From NCBI GenBank assembly GCA_910585645.1, contig CAJUFP010000054.1, positions 1 through 31,046 of the forward strand: DNA of 31,046 nucleotides, in the 5' to 3' direction. Source of the stretch: an uncultured Hungatella sp. (lineage in GTDB: Bacteria; Bacillota; Clostridia; Lachnospirales; Lachnospiraceae). Made by a program: the position numbers and the translations under genes. The notes below the pieces were generated by a model. It saw only the letters and a list, made by a program, of their open reading frames with translations, was not told the DNA's origin and did no database searches. How positions within the stretch are numbered: the first letter of the stretch is position 1; the number at the start of each line of letters is the position of its first letter. Of the stretch, positions 16,379 to 23,697 are shown piece after piece.

Positions 16379-18053
16379 CTATAAGCTGGAGAAGGTTGAA
16401 AAGACGCTTCACAGGATGTTTGGCAGGGGGAAGCTGACAGGCAGGAGGATCTATCTGTTCGGGGTAAGCGAGAACACGAGACAGATCACGGGGATTCTGC
16501 GCTCCCTGGGACTGGAGCCTGTGGGCGTGCTGGACAATGACAGAAAGAAGCAGAAAAGCTGGTGCGGCGGTATTCCGGTGGTATCGGTTGACTCGGTGGG
16601 AGATATACGGGATGCGAAGAATTTATATATCATCTATTCCTACTACTGGAGGGAGATGAGGGACCAGCTTTTAGATAAAGGCGTTAGAAAACAGGCTGTG
16701 GCCACGCTGTATCGGGAGGACTCCCTGCGGGAGTGTTTTTCCTGCGCCTTTCGGGGAAAAGAGGTTCACCGAAAACTGATTCGGCGCTATGGGGATGTTC
16801 CGCTTTTTCTCTGTCCTTACACGGGAACAGGGGATATCTACCTGATCGGCACATTCTGGAAACAGTATATTGAGAAGAACCAGATCAGGGATTACGTATT
16901 TCTGGTGATCAGCAGGGCGTGTCAGAAGGCGGCTATGCTGTTTGATATTAAGAATGTTGTGGTTTTAGACAAGAAGATCGAAGGGTCTTATCTGGTTCAG
17001 TATTATATGCTGTGTCCGGACCAGGTGAATCTTAAGATTTTAAATGATTCCTGGGCCCAGATACACACCAACCCTGTGGAGTGGTTCCGGGGGTATAAGG
17101 GGCTGATGTTTATGCCTCTGTTTCGGAAGTTTGTGTTTGACTTGCCGGACACGGCAAGGCCAGGCCACCCGGTATGGAAGGACGCGGATGGTGAGCTGGA
17201 GGAGGCGTTTTTGAAGTTTGGGCTTGAGCCGGGGAATACGGTGATCTTGTCGCCGTATTCCAACACTCTCGCCGACTTGCCAAGGGACTTTTGGGATAAT
17301 CTGGCATGGGAATTAGGAAAGGCCGGTTTTACGGTCTGCACCAATAGCAGCGGCCCTATGGAACCTGCGGCAAAGGGGACGGTTCCGGTGTTTTTTCCCT
17401 TGGATCAGGCGCCCCGGTGGGTGGAGAAGGCAGGATATTTTGTGGGGGCAAGAAGCGGGCTCTGTGACATGATCAGCGGCGCGAAGGCCAGGAAAGTTAT
17501 TTTATACGGCTTCCATGACCGCTTTTTTAATGGGAGCGCTTTTGAGTATTTTAACTTAAAGGATATGGGACTGTGTGAGGACGCCGTGGAGCTGCAGTTT
17601 GACGGCGCGGATCAGGGGCTTTGTGAGAAGGTGCTGGGGGCATTGGCGGCTTTAAAAGCTGAGGAGGAGAAAGGGTTTTTGGGGAAGCTGGAGACCTGGG
17701 TGGAGAGATATGATAAGATATTTTTTATTCGGCACAGAGGAAGGAGCCTGAAGGAACTGATACAGTCTTTTACAGATTCCAGGGCTGTTGTTGACACGAA
17801 AAAGAAGGTGCTTTTGCTGGCAGAAGAAGAAAAACCATGGGATCTTCCTGGTGCGGTCCAATACTGTCGGCTGGATGGGAAAGAGGCCCGGACTCTCTGG
17901 AAGCTGTACCATATGTACGAGTTTTCAGACCGGTTCCAGATCATATTCAGGGCAGAGCGCTTTTCGGAAGAAGAACCATGGGGCAGTCTGTTCCGTCTGG
18001 TGGATACAGGCGTTCTTGATATGGAGGAGGTGTGGGAGGCCTTGCTGCACTGA
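16371..18053 (+). CDS. GT9-like (GT-B) glycosyltransferase with N-terminal accessory module
   Basis: 560 residues. Residues ~20-120 are the recurring Rossmann-like module (RRIYLFGVSENTRQITGIL, then VLDNDRKKQKSW). Residues ~140-410 resemble heptosyltransferase-like GT-B enzymes: LFLCPYTGTGDIY is the N-terminal acceptor-side loop, VILSPYSNTLADLP opens the second Rossmann half, and YFVGARSGLCDMISGA matches the nucleotide-sugar-binding loop. About 150 further C-terminal residues of unknown fold follow and are missing from the paralogue encoded next. It probably adds a sugar to the glycan in the cytoplasm. The gene overlaps the previous one by 8 bases. Confidence 0.65.
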   Translation: MFDYKLEKVEKTLHRMFGRGKLTGRRIYLFGVSENTRQITGILRSLGLEPVGVLDNDRKKQKSWCGGIPVVSVDSVGDIRDAKNLYIIYSYYWREMRDQLLDKGVRKQAVATLYREDSLRECFSCAFRGKEVHRKLIRRYGDVPLFLCPYTGTGDIYLIGTFWKQYIEKNQIRDYVFLVISRACQKAAMLFDIKNVVVLDKKIEGSYLVQYYMLCPDQVNLKILNDSWAQIHTNPVEWFRGYKGLMFMPLFRKFVFDLPDTARPGHPVWKDADGELEEAFLKFGLEPGNTVILSPYSNTLADLPRDFWDNLAWELGKAGFTVCTNSSGPMEPAAKGTVPVFFPLDQAPRWVEKAGYFVGARSGLCDMISGAKARKVILYGFHDRFFNGSAFEYFNLKDMGLCEDAVELQFDGADQGLCEKVLGALAALKAEEEKGFLGKLETWVERYDKIFFIRHRGRSLKELIQSFTDSRAVVDTKKKVLLLAEEEKPWDLPGAVQYCRLDGKEARTLWKLYHMYEFSDRFQIIFRAERFSEEEPWGSLFRLVDTGVLDMEEVWEALLH

Positions 18054-18069
18054 GCGCGGGGAGTGAAAG

Positions 18070-19314
18070 ATGGATCAGGAACATGTTAGAGAGATGAAAG
18101 AAAATCTGGACAAGATGGCCCGGGAGCATGCCTTCCGGGGAAAAGAGATTTTTCTGTTCGGCCATTGCGGCGCCACAGAGAAGCTGGCGGATCTTTTGAT
18201 GGAGCGGGGCTTTTCGGTGTCGGCGATCCTGGATAACAACCAGGCTAAGCATGGAGCGTCTTACCGGGGTATCCGGATCTGCCCGGTAGATGTGGCGCTG
18301 GAAGCGGGGGAGGGGAAAAGCCTGGTGTGTATTGCCGCCAGGGCTTACGCTGCCATGGCAGATCAGCTTGGAAGGCTTGGGTACAAGGGAGAGGTCCGAA
18401 AGGTGGCGGATTACAACAGCTATGGGGAATATTCCCTTCTGCCGGATGTTCTTGTCCGCAGAAGAGAGCGGATGGAGCGGGGCAGGAAGGTATATGACAG
18501 GATTTCCGAAAGGTATCCGGAACACTTTAAGATCCTGTGTCCTTTTTCGGCGTTGGGAGATATCTGTTTTACCATGTCCTACCTGCCCTGTTTTTTAAAA
18601 CAAAGAGGGATCGGCAAATGTGTGGTCTGCGTTGTGGGAAAAGGGTGCAAAGAGGCGGCAAAGATGTTTGGTTTCTGTCAGGTCCAGGCGTTAGGTCAGA
18701 CGGATATGGACGAGATGATTCAGGCTGCTTTGTATATGGGGGCAAAGGATGTGTTTATTCCCCATCAGGACAGGCCCTACGTGGTGAATCTGTCCAGGGC
18801 GCTGTATGTGAAACGGATTCCTCTGGAGAAACTGTACTGCTGCGGGGTTTTTGGCCTGCCTGAAAGCACCAGGCCCTGTAAGCCGTCCCGGTTGAGAGAT
18901 TATCCCGATCTGGAAAAGATCCGGGAAGGAAAAACGGTGATCCTTTCTCCTTATGCCAAATCTGTTCCTGCTTTAAGGCAGGAGATCTGGGAGGAGATCG
19001 TGGAGGATTTTTGCAGGCGGGGGTATGTCTGTCTCACCAATGTGGCAGGGGATGAAAAGCCCTTGACAGGGACTGACCCCATTAGCCCAGCGGTCTGTGA
19101 GATGCAGTCTGTGGTGGAAAGGGCCGGGACCTTTATCGGCCTGCGCAGCGGTCTGTGTGATGTGGTCCGGGGGGCATTGTGCAAAAAGGCGGCTCTTTAT
19201 CCGGATTACTGTTACTGTGATACCAGGTGGAAGGCCATCGAGATGTACAGGCTGGATGGCTGGGAAAATATAGTGATAGAGGAGGGGTATCAATGGAAAG
19301 ACCCGTGGAGCTGA
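18070..19314 (+). CDS. GT9-like glycosyltransferase, shorter paralogue of the preceding gene
   Basis: 414 residues with the same order of parts as the upstream protein: the Rossmann-like module at ~18-120 (KEIFLFGHCGATEKLADLL, then AILDNNQAKHG), then a GT-B part with ILCPFSALGDICF, CKEAAKMFGF, VILSPYAKSVPAL and FIGLRSGLCDVVRGAL. The shared LRSGLCD/ARSGLCD loop and the matching module order show a tandem duplication followed by strong divergence. Here the protein ends soon after the GT-B part. GGGGAGTGA precedes the ATG. Its donor and acceptor are not readable from sequence, but two related transferases imply two different linkages. Confidence 0.65.
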   Translation: MDQEHVREMKENLDKMAREHAFRGKEIFLFGHCGATEKLADLLMERGFSVSAILDNNQAKHGASYRGIRICPVDVALEAGEGKSLVCIAARAYAAMADQLGRLGYKGEVRKVADYNSYGEYSLLPDVLVRRRERMERGRKVYDRISERYPEHFKILCPFSALGDICFTMSYLPCFLKQRGIGKCVVCVVGKGCKEAAKMFGFCQVQALGQTDMDEMIQAALYMGAKDVFIPHQDRPYVVNLSRALYVKRIPLEKLYCCGVFGLPESTRPCKPSRLRDYPDLEKIREGKTVILSPYAKSVPALRQEIWEEIVEDFCRRGYVCLTNVAGDEKPLTGTDPISPAVCEMQSVVERAGTFIGLRSGLCDVVRGALCKKAALYPDYCYCDTRWKAIEMYRLDGWENIVIEEGYQWKDPWS

Positions 19315-19670
19315 TTTTGTCCACGCTGCCTAAAACGTGGATCTTTGACCTTGACGGTACCATTGTGAAACATAATGGCTACAAGACGGACGGGGAAGAT
19401 TCCCTGCTTTTGGGGGCCAGGGAGTATCTGGCCGGATTGCCGGGGGAGGATAGGATCCTGATCCTGACTTCCAGGAAGGAGGAGTGCAGAGCCCAGACCC
19501 TGAAATTTTTGAGGGAACATTCCATACGGTTCGACTACATCCTGTTTGATATGCCCATGGGTGAGAGGATCGTGGTCAATGATAAAAAGCCGTCAGGCCT
19601 GGACACGGCTGTGGCCATCAATGTGGAGAGAGACGGATTTGGGATTCCGAAGATACAAAGAGAGAGGTAA
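19293..19670 (+). CDS. Small HAD-superfamily phosphatase
   Basis: 125 residues. The HAD motif I is FDLDGTIVKH (nucleophile Asp and acid/base Asp), motif II is LILTSRK, and a Lys/Asp pair follows in VVNDKKPSGLD, where the late motif IV has moved. There is no large cap domain. It should remove a phosphate from a sugar or polyol phosphate, or proofread such an intermediate. I chose ATG 19293, with GGAGGGG at 19281-19287. The gene overlaps the end of the preceding one by 22 bases, so they are translationally coupled. Confidence 0.8.
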   Translation: MERPVELILSTLPKTWIFDLDGTIVKHNGYKTDGEDSLLLGAREYLAGLPGEDRILILTSRKEECRAQTLKFLREHSIRFDYILFDMPMGERIVVNDKKPSGLDTAVAINVERDGFGIPKIQRER

Positions 19671-19681
19671 AAGGTGCTGCT

Positions 19682-20344
19682 ATGGATATTGAATTGACGG
19701 CTTCCATGATGTGCGCGGACTATGGAAATCTGGAAAAAGAGGTAAAGGCTCTGGAAGAAGGGGGGATCGACTCCTTCCACATCGACATTATGGACGGCAG
19801 GTATGTGCCGAATTTTGCCATGTCCCTCAATGACATGAGGTACATAGCAGGGGCGACAAAGCTTCCCCTGGACGCGCATCTGATGGTGGAGCATCCCAAC
19901 AACAATATCGGGCTGTTTCTGGGAAGTCTGCGAAAGGGGGATACGGTGTACATTCATCCGGAGGCGGAGTATCACCCTTCCACCACTCTGCAGAAGATCA
20001 TCGACGCGGGGATGATACCGGGGATCGCGGTGAATCCGGGGACCTCGGTGGAAACGGTGCTGGAGATGCTGCGGATCGTGAAGAAGGTGCTGGTCATGTC
20101 CGTGAACCCGGGAAACGCGGGGCAGATGTACCTGCCCTATGTGGGAAAGAAGATCACGAAACTGCTCTCTCTTAAAGAGGATATGGATTTTGAGATCTAC
20201 TGGGACGGGGCCTGCGGGGCGGACAAGATACGGGAATACGCGCCCAAGGGGGTGAAGGGGTTTGTGCTGGGAACCACGCTTTTGTTCGGCAGGGATAAGC
20301 CTTACGGGGAGATCATCGGGAATATTCGCAGGCTTGAATTTTGA
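19682..20344 (+). CDS. Ribulose-phosphate 3-epimerase family protein
   Basis: 220 residues, the usual length for a TIM-barrel Rpe. The metal-binding residues are present: His and Asp in FHIDIMDGRYVPN, His in DAHLMVEHP, and the C-terminal Asp in YWDGACG. The phosphate-binding region is altered from the usual VDGG to WDGA, so the substrate may not be ribulose 5-phosphate itself. In this operon it is better read as a dedicated pentulose- or hexulose-phosphate epimerase supplying a polyol precursor than as the housekeeping pentose-phosphate enzyme. It lies 11 bases after the HAD gene, with AAAGGTG upstream. Confidence 0.85.
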   Translation: MDIELTASMMCADYGNLEKEVKALEEGGIDSFHIDIMDGRYVPNFAMSLNDMRYIAGATKLPLDAHLMVEHPNNNIGLFLGSLRKGDTVYIHPEAEYHPSTTLQKIIDAGMIPGIAVNPGTSVETVLEMLRIVKKVLVMSVNPGNAGQMYLPYVGKKITKLLSLKEDMDFEIYWDGACGADKIREYAPKGVKGFVLGTTLLFGRDKPYGEIIGNIRRLEF

Positions 20345-20359
20345 CGGGAGATGGATGGT

Positions 20360-21082
20360 ATGAACGTTGCGTTACTTTTATCGGGAGGTAGGGGGGAGCG
20401 GATGGGTGGAGGAGTTCCAAAGCAGTATCGAAAAGCCGGAGGCAGGCTTATTATTGCTTACTCCATGGAGACTTTGTTCGCCCATCCGGACATTGACGCG
20501 GTGCAGATCGCGGCAGAACCCGCGTGGCGAAAGGAGATCGCCGGCTGCGGCGCCCATCTGTGTCCCGCAGGTTTGTGGAACCGCAAATTCCGGGGATTTT
20601 CTCTTCCGGGAAAGAACAGGCAGCTGTCGGTTTTTTATGGGTTGGAGGCTGTAAGGGGCTACGCAAAAGAGAAAGATTACGTGCTGATCCATGACGCGGC
20701 CAGACCGTTTGTGTCTTCAAAACAGATCACAGACTGTATTGACAGCGCAAAGGAACATGAGGGGGCCATGCCGGTTCTTCCCATGAAAGATACGGTCTAC
20801 CAAAGCCGGGACGGACGGACCGTGGAACGTCTTTTGGAGCGGTGCTTTGTCTATCGGGGGCAGGCGCCGGAAGTGTTTGAGCTGGGCAGGTATTATGAGG
20901 CCAATGTCAGGCTTCTGCCGGATGAGATCTTAAAGATCCATGGATCCACAGAGCCGGCGGTGATGGCGGGTATGGACATCGCCCTGATCCCGGGGGATGA
21001 AAAAAATTTTAAGATCACCACAAAGGCTGATCTGGAGAAGTTTTGCAGGATGATGGAAAGACCAGGAGGTGAGAAAACGTGA
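20360..21082 (+). CDS. IspD/TarI-like cytidylyltransferase
   Basis: 240 residues. The GT-A CTP-binding signature LLSGGRGERMGGGVPKQY is present near the N-terminus, and VLIHDAARPFV and PMKDTV match the catalytic and substrate loops of IspD and TarI. The usual QTPQ is replaced by GQAPEVF, which suggests a different alcohol phosphate. TarI makes CDP-ribitol and IspD makes CDP-methylerythritol. Because a polyol dehydrogenase follows directly, a TarI-like role making a CDP-polyol for the transferases of this locus is more likely than isoprenoid synthesis. I chose ATG 20360 because GGGAG (20346-20350) is too close to the ATG at 20351. Its TGA overlaps the next GTG start. Confidence 0.8.
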   Translation: MNVALLLSGGRGERMGGGVPKQYRKAGGRLIIAYSMETLFAHPDIDAVQIAAEPAWRKEIAGCGAHLCPAGLWNRKFRGFSLPGKNRQLSVFYGLEAVRGYAKEKDYVLIHDAARPFVSSKQITDCIDSAKEHEGAMPVLPMKDTVYQSRDGRTVERLLERCFVYRGQAPEVFELGRYYEANVRLLPDEILKIHGSTEPAVMAGMDIALIPGDEKNFKITTKADLEKFCRMMERPGGEKT

Positions 21083-22149
21083 GGGCATGGGTGCTGGGCG
21101 GAGTGGGACAGCTGACATGGGAGGAAGTACCCACACCAATACCAAAGGCAGGGGAGGCGCTGGTTTCAGTGCGGGCGGCAGGTATATGTGGCTCTGATAT
21201 CCCCAGGATCTACAAAACCGGAGCTCATCAACATCCCCTGATCCCCGGACATGAATTTTCGGGGAAAGTGACACAGGTGGGGGACAGGGCTGATCGGGGA
21301 TGGATCGGGAGGAGAGTAGGGATTTTCCCCCTGATCCCGTGCCGCGGATGTACACCCTGCGCAAGAGGGCAGTATGAGCTGTGCCGTCATTATGATTATA
21401 TGGGGTCCAGGAGAAACGGCGGGTTTGCGGAATATGTGGCTGTGCCTGTATGGAATCTGCTCCCTCTGCCGGATCAGGTTGGATACGAGGAGGCGGCGAT
21501 GCTGGAACCTATGGCAGTGGCAGTCCATGCCGTGAGACGGGCAATAGGGATGGCAGGCAGCAGGAAGATAGAGACAGCGGCAGTCTGTGGGCTGGGGACT
21601 ATCGGACTGCTGCTTTTGTTATTCTTAAGAGATCTGGGGATCAGACAGATCTTTGTTATGGGCAATAAGGCATTTCAGAAGGATCAGGCCCTTTCATTTG
21701 GCGTCAAAGACAGGGATTTCTGTGATGTCCGGCGCAGGGATCCCCAGGCCTGGCTTATGGACCGCACAGAAGGCCGGGGCGCGGAGTTGTTTTTTGAATG
21801 CGCGGGAAAGAATGAGACATGCGCCCTGGCTGTGGCCGGGGCCGCTCCCGGGGGGACCGTGGTGCTGGTTGGCAATCCGTCTTCCGACATGTTGATCAAA
21901 AAAGAGGTATACGGGAAGATCCTTAGGAATCAGCTGAAGGTAACAGGCACCTGGAATTCTTCCTTTTGTCATAGCCCGGAGGACGACTGGAGTTTTGCCC
22001 TTGACAGCCTGGTTCGGGGGACGATCATCCCTGCGGGGATCATTTCCCACAGATATTCTCTGGAGGACATGAGCCGCGGGCTGGAACTGATGAGGGATAA
22101 AACAGAAGATTACGGCAAAGTGATGGGAATCCGCTCCAAAACCCATTGA
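21079..22149 (+). CDS. Zinc-dependent medium-chain polyol(-phosphate) dehydrogenase, TarJ/GatD-like
   Basis: 356 residues, standard MDR length. The catalytic zinc ligands are the Cys in AGICGSD, the HE of PGHEFSG and the Glu of LEPMAVAVHA. The structural zinc site is complete (CRGCTPCARGQYELC). The NAD(P)-binding motif is CGLGTIG. Such enzymes reduce ketose phosphates to alditol phosphates, for example ribulose 5-phosphate to ribitol 5-phosphate by TarJ, or act on galactitol 1-phosphate. Next to a cytidylyltransferase and an Rpe-like epimerase it probably makes the polyol phosphate that is then CDP-activated. The GTG start has an ideal AGGAGGTGA site (21063-21071) and overlaps the previous stop. 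Confidence 0.83.
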   Translation: MRAWVLGGVGQLTWEEVPTPIPKAGEALVSVRAAGICGSDIPRIYKTGAHQHPLIPGHEFSGKVTQVGDRADRGWIGRRVGIFPLIPCRGCTPCARGQYELCRHYDYMGSRRNGGFAEYVAVPVWNLLPLPDQVGYEEAAMLEPMAVAVHAVRRAIGMAGSRKIETAAVCGLGTIGLLLLLFLRDLGIRQIFVMGNKAFQKDQALSFGVKDRDFCDVRRRDPQAWLMDRTEGRGAELFFECAGKNETCALAVAGAAPGGTVVLVGNPSSDMLIKKEVYGKILRNQLKVTGTWNSSFCHSPEDDWSFALDSLVRGTIIPAGIISHRYSLEDMSRGLELMRDKTEDYGKVMGIRSKTH

Positions 22150-22232
22150 CAATCCGTTTCAAAAAGAGTACCCTCTTATGTGGATTTGAGAAATTTTACC
22201 TAAAATTTATGAGAAGAAAGAAGCGGATAGAC

Positions 22233-23576
22233 ATGGAGCAGAGAAAACGATACCTGTTTACCAACCGGGACTTAACCCGCCTGATCGCCCCCCTGATTGT
22301 GGAGCAGATCCTGGCGGTCACTGTGGGAATGGCGGACACCATGATGGTCTCCAGCGCCGGGGAGGCGGCCACGTCCGGGGTGTCTCTGGTGGATATGATC
22401 AACAACCTGATCATCAATGTGTTTGCCGCCGTGTCCACAGGAGGCGCGGTGGTGGCGTCCCAGTATCTGGGGCATGAAGACAGAGACAGGGCCAGGGAGT
22501 CGGCCAACCAGCTGATCCTGATCACAGGGCTTATTGCCGTGGGGATCATGGTTTTGTGTATTGCATTCCGGGGCGGATTGCTGGGCGGGCTGTACCAGGG
22601 GGTGGAGGCCGATGTCATGAGAAACGCTCTGGTCTACCTGGTGATGTCCGCCTTGTCCTACCCCTTTCTGGCGGTTTACAACTCCTGCGCCGCGCTGTTT
22701 CGCTCCATGGGCAACTCGGAGATCTCCATGCAGGTGTCCGTGGTCATGAATGTGATCAATGTGGCGGGCAATGCCTTTTTTATCTTTGGCATGAAGTGGG
22801 GCGTGTTCGGGGCGGCCCTGGCATCTCTGATCGCCCGCATGATCGCCTGCGTGATCTTGTTTATCCGTCTCAGGAATAAAAAGCTTGTGATCTGCATTGA
22901 TTCCCGCATTTTTACCTGGAACGGAAAGATGATCGGCAAGATCCTGCACATCGGCATCCCGGGAGGGGTGGAGAACAGCATCTTCCAGCTGGGAAGGATC
23001 CTGGTGGTCAGCATCATCGCCACCTTCGGCACTGTCCAGATCGCCGCCAACGCGGTGGCCAATAATCTGGACAGCATGGGCGTTTTGGCGGGTCAGGCCA
23101 TGAACCTTGCCATGATCACCATTGTAGGACGGTGCGTGGGGGCCGGAGATTATGACCAGGCGGATTACTATGTGAAAAAGATGATGAAGCTCACATACCT
23201 GATCAACGGGATCTGCTGTGGCGCGGTGCTTGCAAGCCTGCCTCTGACGTTGAAGCTGTACGGGCTGTCAGAGGAGACCTTAAAGCTGGCGGCTATCCTG
23301 GTGCTGATCCATGACGGCATGGCCATCTTTTTGTGGCCCGCGTCCTTTACCCTGCCCAATGTGCTCAGGGCTGCCAATGACGTGAAGTTCCCTATGATAA
23401 CGTCCATTGTGTCTATGGTGGTGTTCCGCATAGGGTTAAGCTATGTCATCGGCGTGGGGTTAGGGCTTGGGGCTCTTGGGGTGTGGATCGCCATGGTGGT
23501 GGACTGGATTGCCAGGGTCAGCTGTTTTGTAGGGCGATATAAAAGCGGAAAATGGAAGAATCTGGCAGCCCTTTAG
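22233..23576 (+). CDS. MATE-family multidrug/organic cation antiporter
   Basis: 447 residues with about 12 hydrophobic segments. The N-terminal half (LTRLIAPLIVEQILAVTVGM, then ADTMMVSSAGEAATSGVSLV) and the second half (IGIPGGVENSIFQLGR) show the two related bundles of MATE/NorM transporters. It would export a cationic compound using a sodium or proton gradient across the cell membrane. It lies 83 bases after the glycan operon; a TTGACA near 22146 has no matching -10, so co-transcription or a separate promoter are both possible. A lipid-flippase role is conceivable because of the MOP superfamily but not supported here. ATG 22233 is preferred over ATG-containing upstream extensions; its ribosome site is weak. 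Confidence 0.85.
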   Translation: MEQRKRYLFTNRDLTRLIAPLIVEQILAVTVGMADTMMVSSAGEAATSGVSLVDMINNLIINVFAAVSTGGAVVASQYLGHEDRDRARESANQLILITGLIAVGIMVLCIAFRGGLLGGLYQGVEADVMRNALVYLVMSALSYPFLAVYNSCAALFRSMGNSEISMQVSVVMNVINVAGNAFFIFGMKWGVFGAALASLIARMIACVILFIRLRNKKLVICIDSRIFTWNGKMIGKILHIGIPGGVENSIFQLGRILVVSIIATFGTVQIAANAVANNLDSMGVLAGQAMNLAMITIVGRCVGAGDYDQADYYVKKMMKLTYLINGICCGAVLASLPLTLKLYGLSEETLKLAAILVLIHDGMAIFLWPASFTLPNVLRAANDVKFPMITSIVSMVVFRIGLSYVIGVGLGLGALGVWIAMVVDWIARVSCFVGRYKSGKWKNLAAL

Positions 23577-23616
23577 GGCGGAGATCTTAAGAGCGGAAAT
23601 TTGTGAAACTTGCCTC

Positions 23617-23691
23617 TTGTATTTTCTGGATAATGGTATATAATACTAGATGTAGTGTTACAGATCATGAATAATACAAGATATGGAGTGC
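23617..23691 (+). promoter_or_regulatory. nrdDG promoter with NrdR-box-like sites
   Basis: TATAAT at 23639-23644 is a perfect -10, with a weak -35 (TTGTAT, 23617-23622) 16 bases before it. Overlapping the -10, ATACTAGATGTAGTGT (23643-23658) matches the NrdR-box consensus ACACTATATATAGTGT at 13 of 16 positions. A second, weaker match (ACAAGATATGGAGTGC, 23676-23691, 11 of 16) lies 33 bases downstream and covers the ribosome site. NrdR represses ribonucleotide reductase genes through paired boxes about three helical turns apart, so repression by NrdR is likely. The nrdR gene is not in this window. Confidence 0.6.
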
Positions 23692-23697
23692 AAGGCT

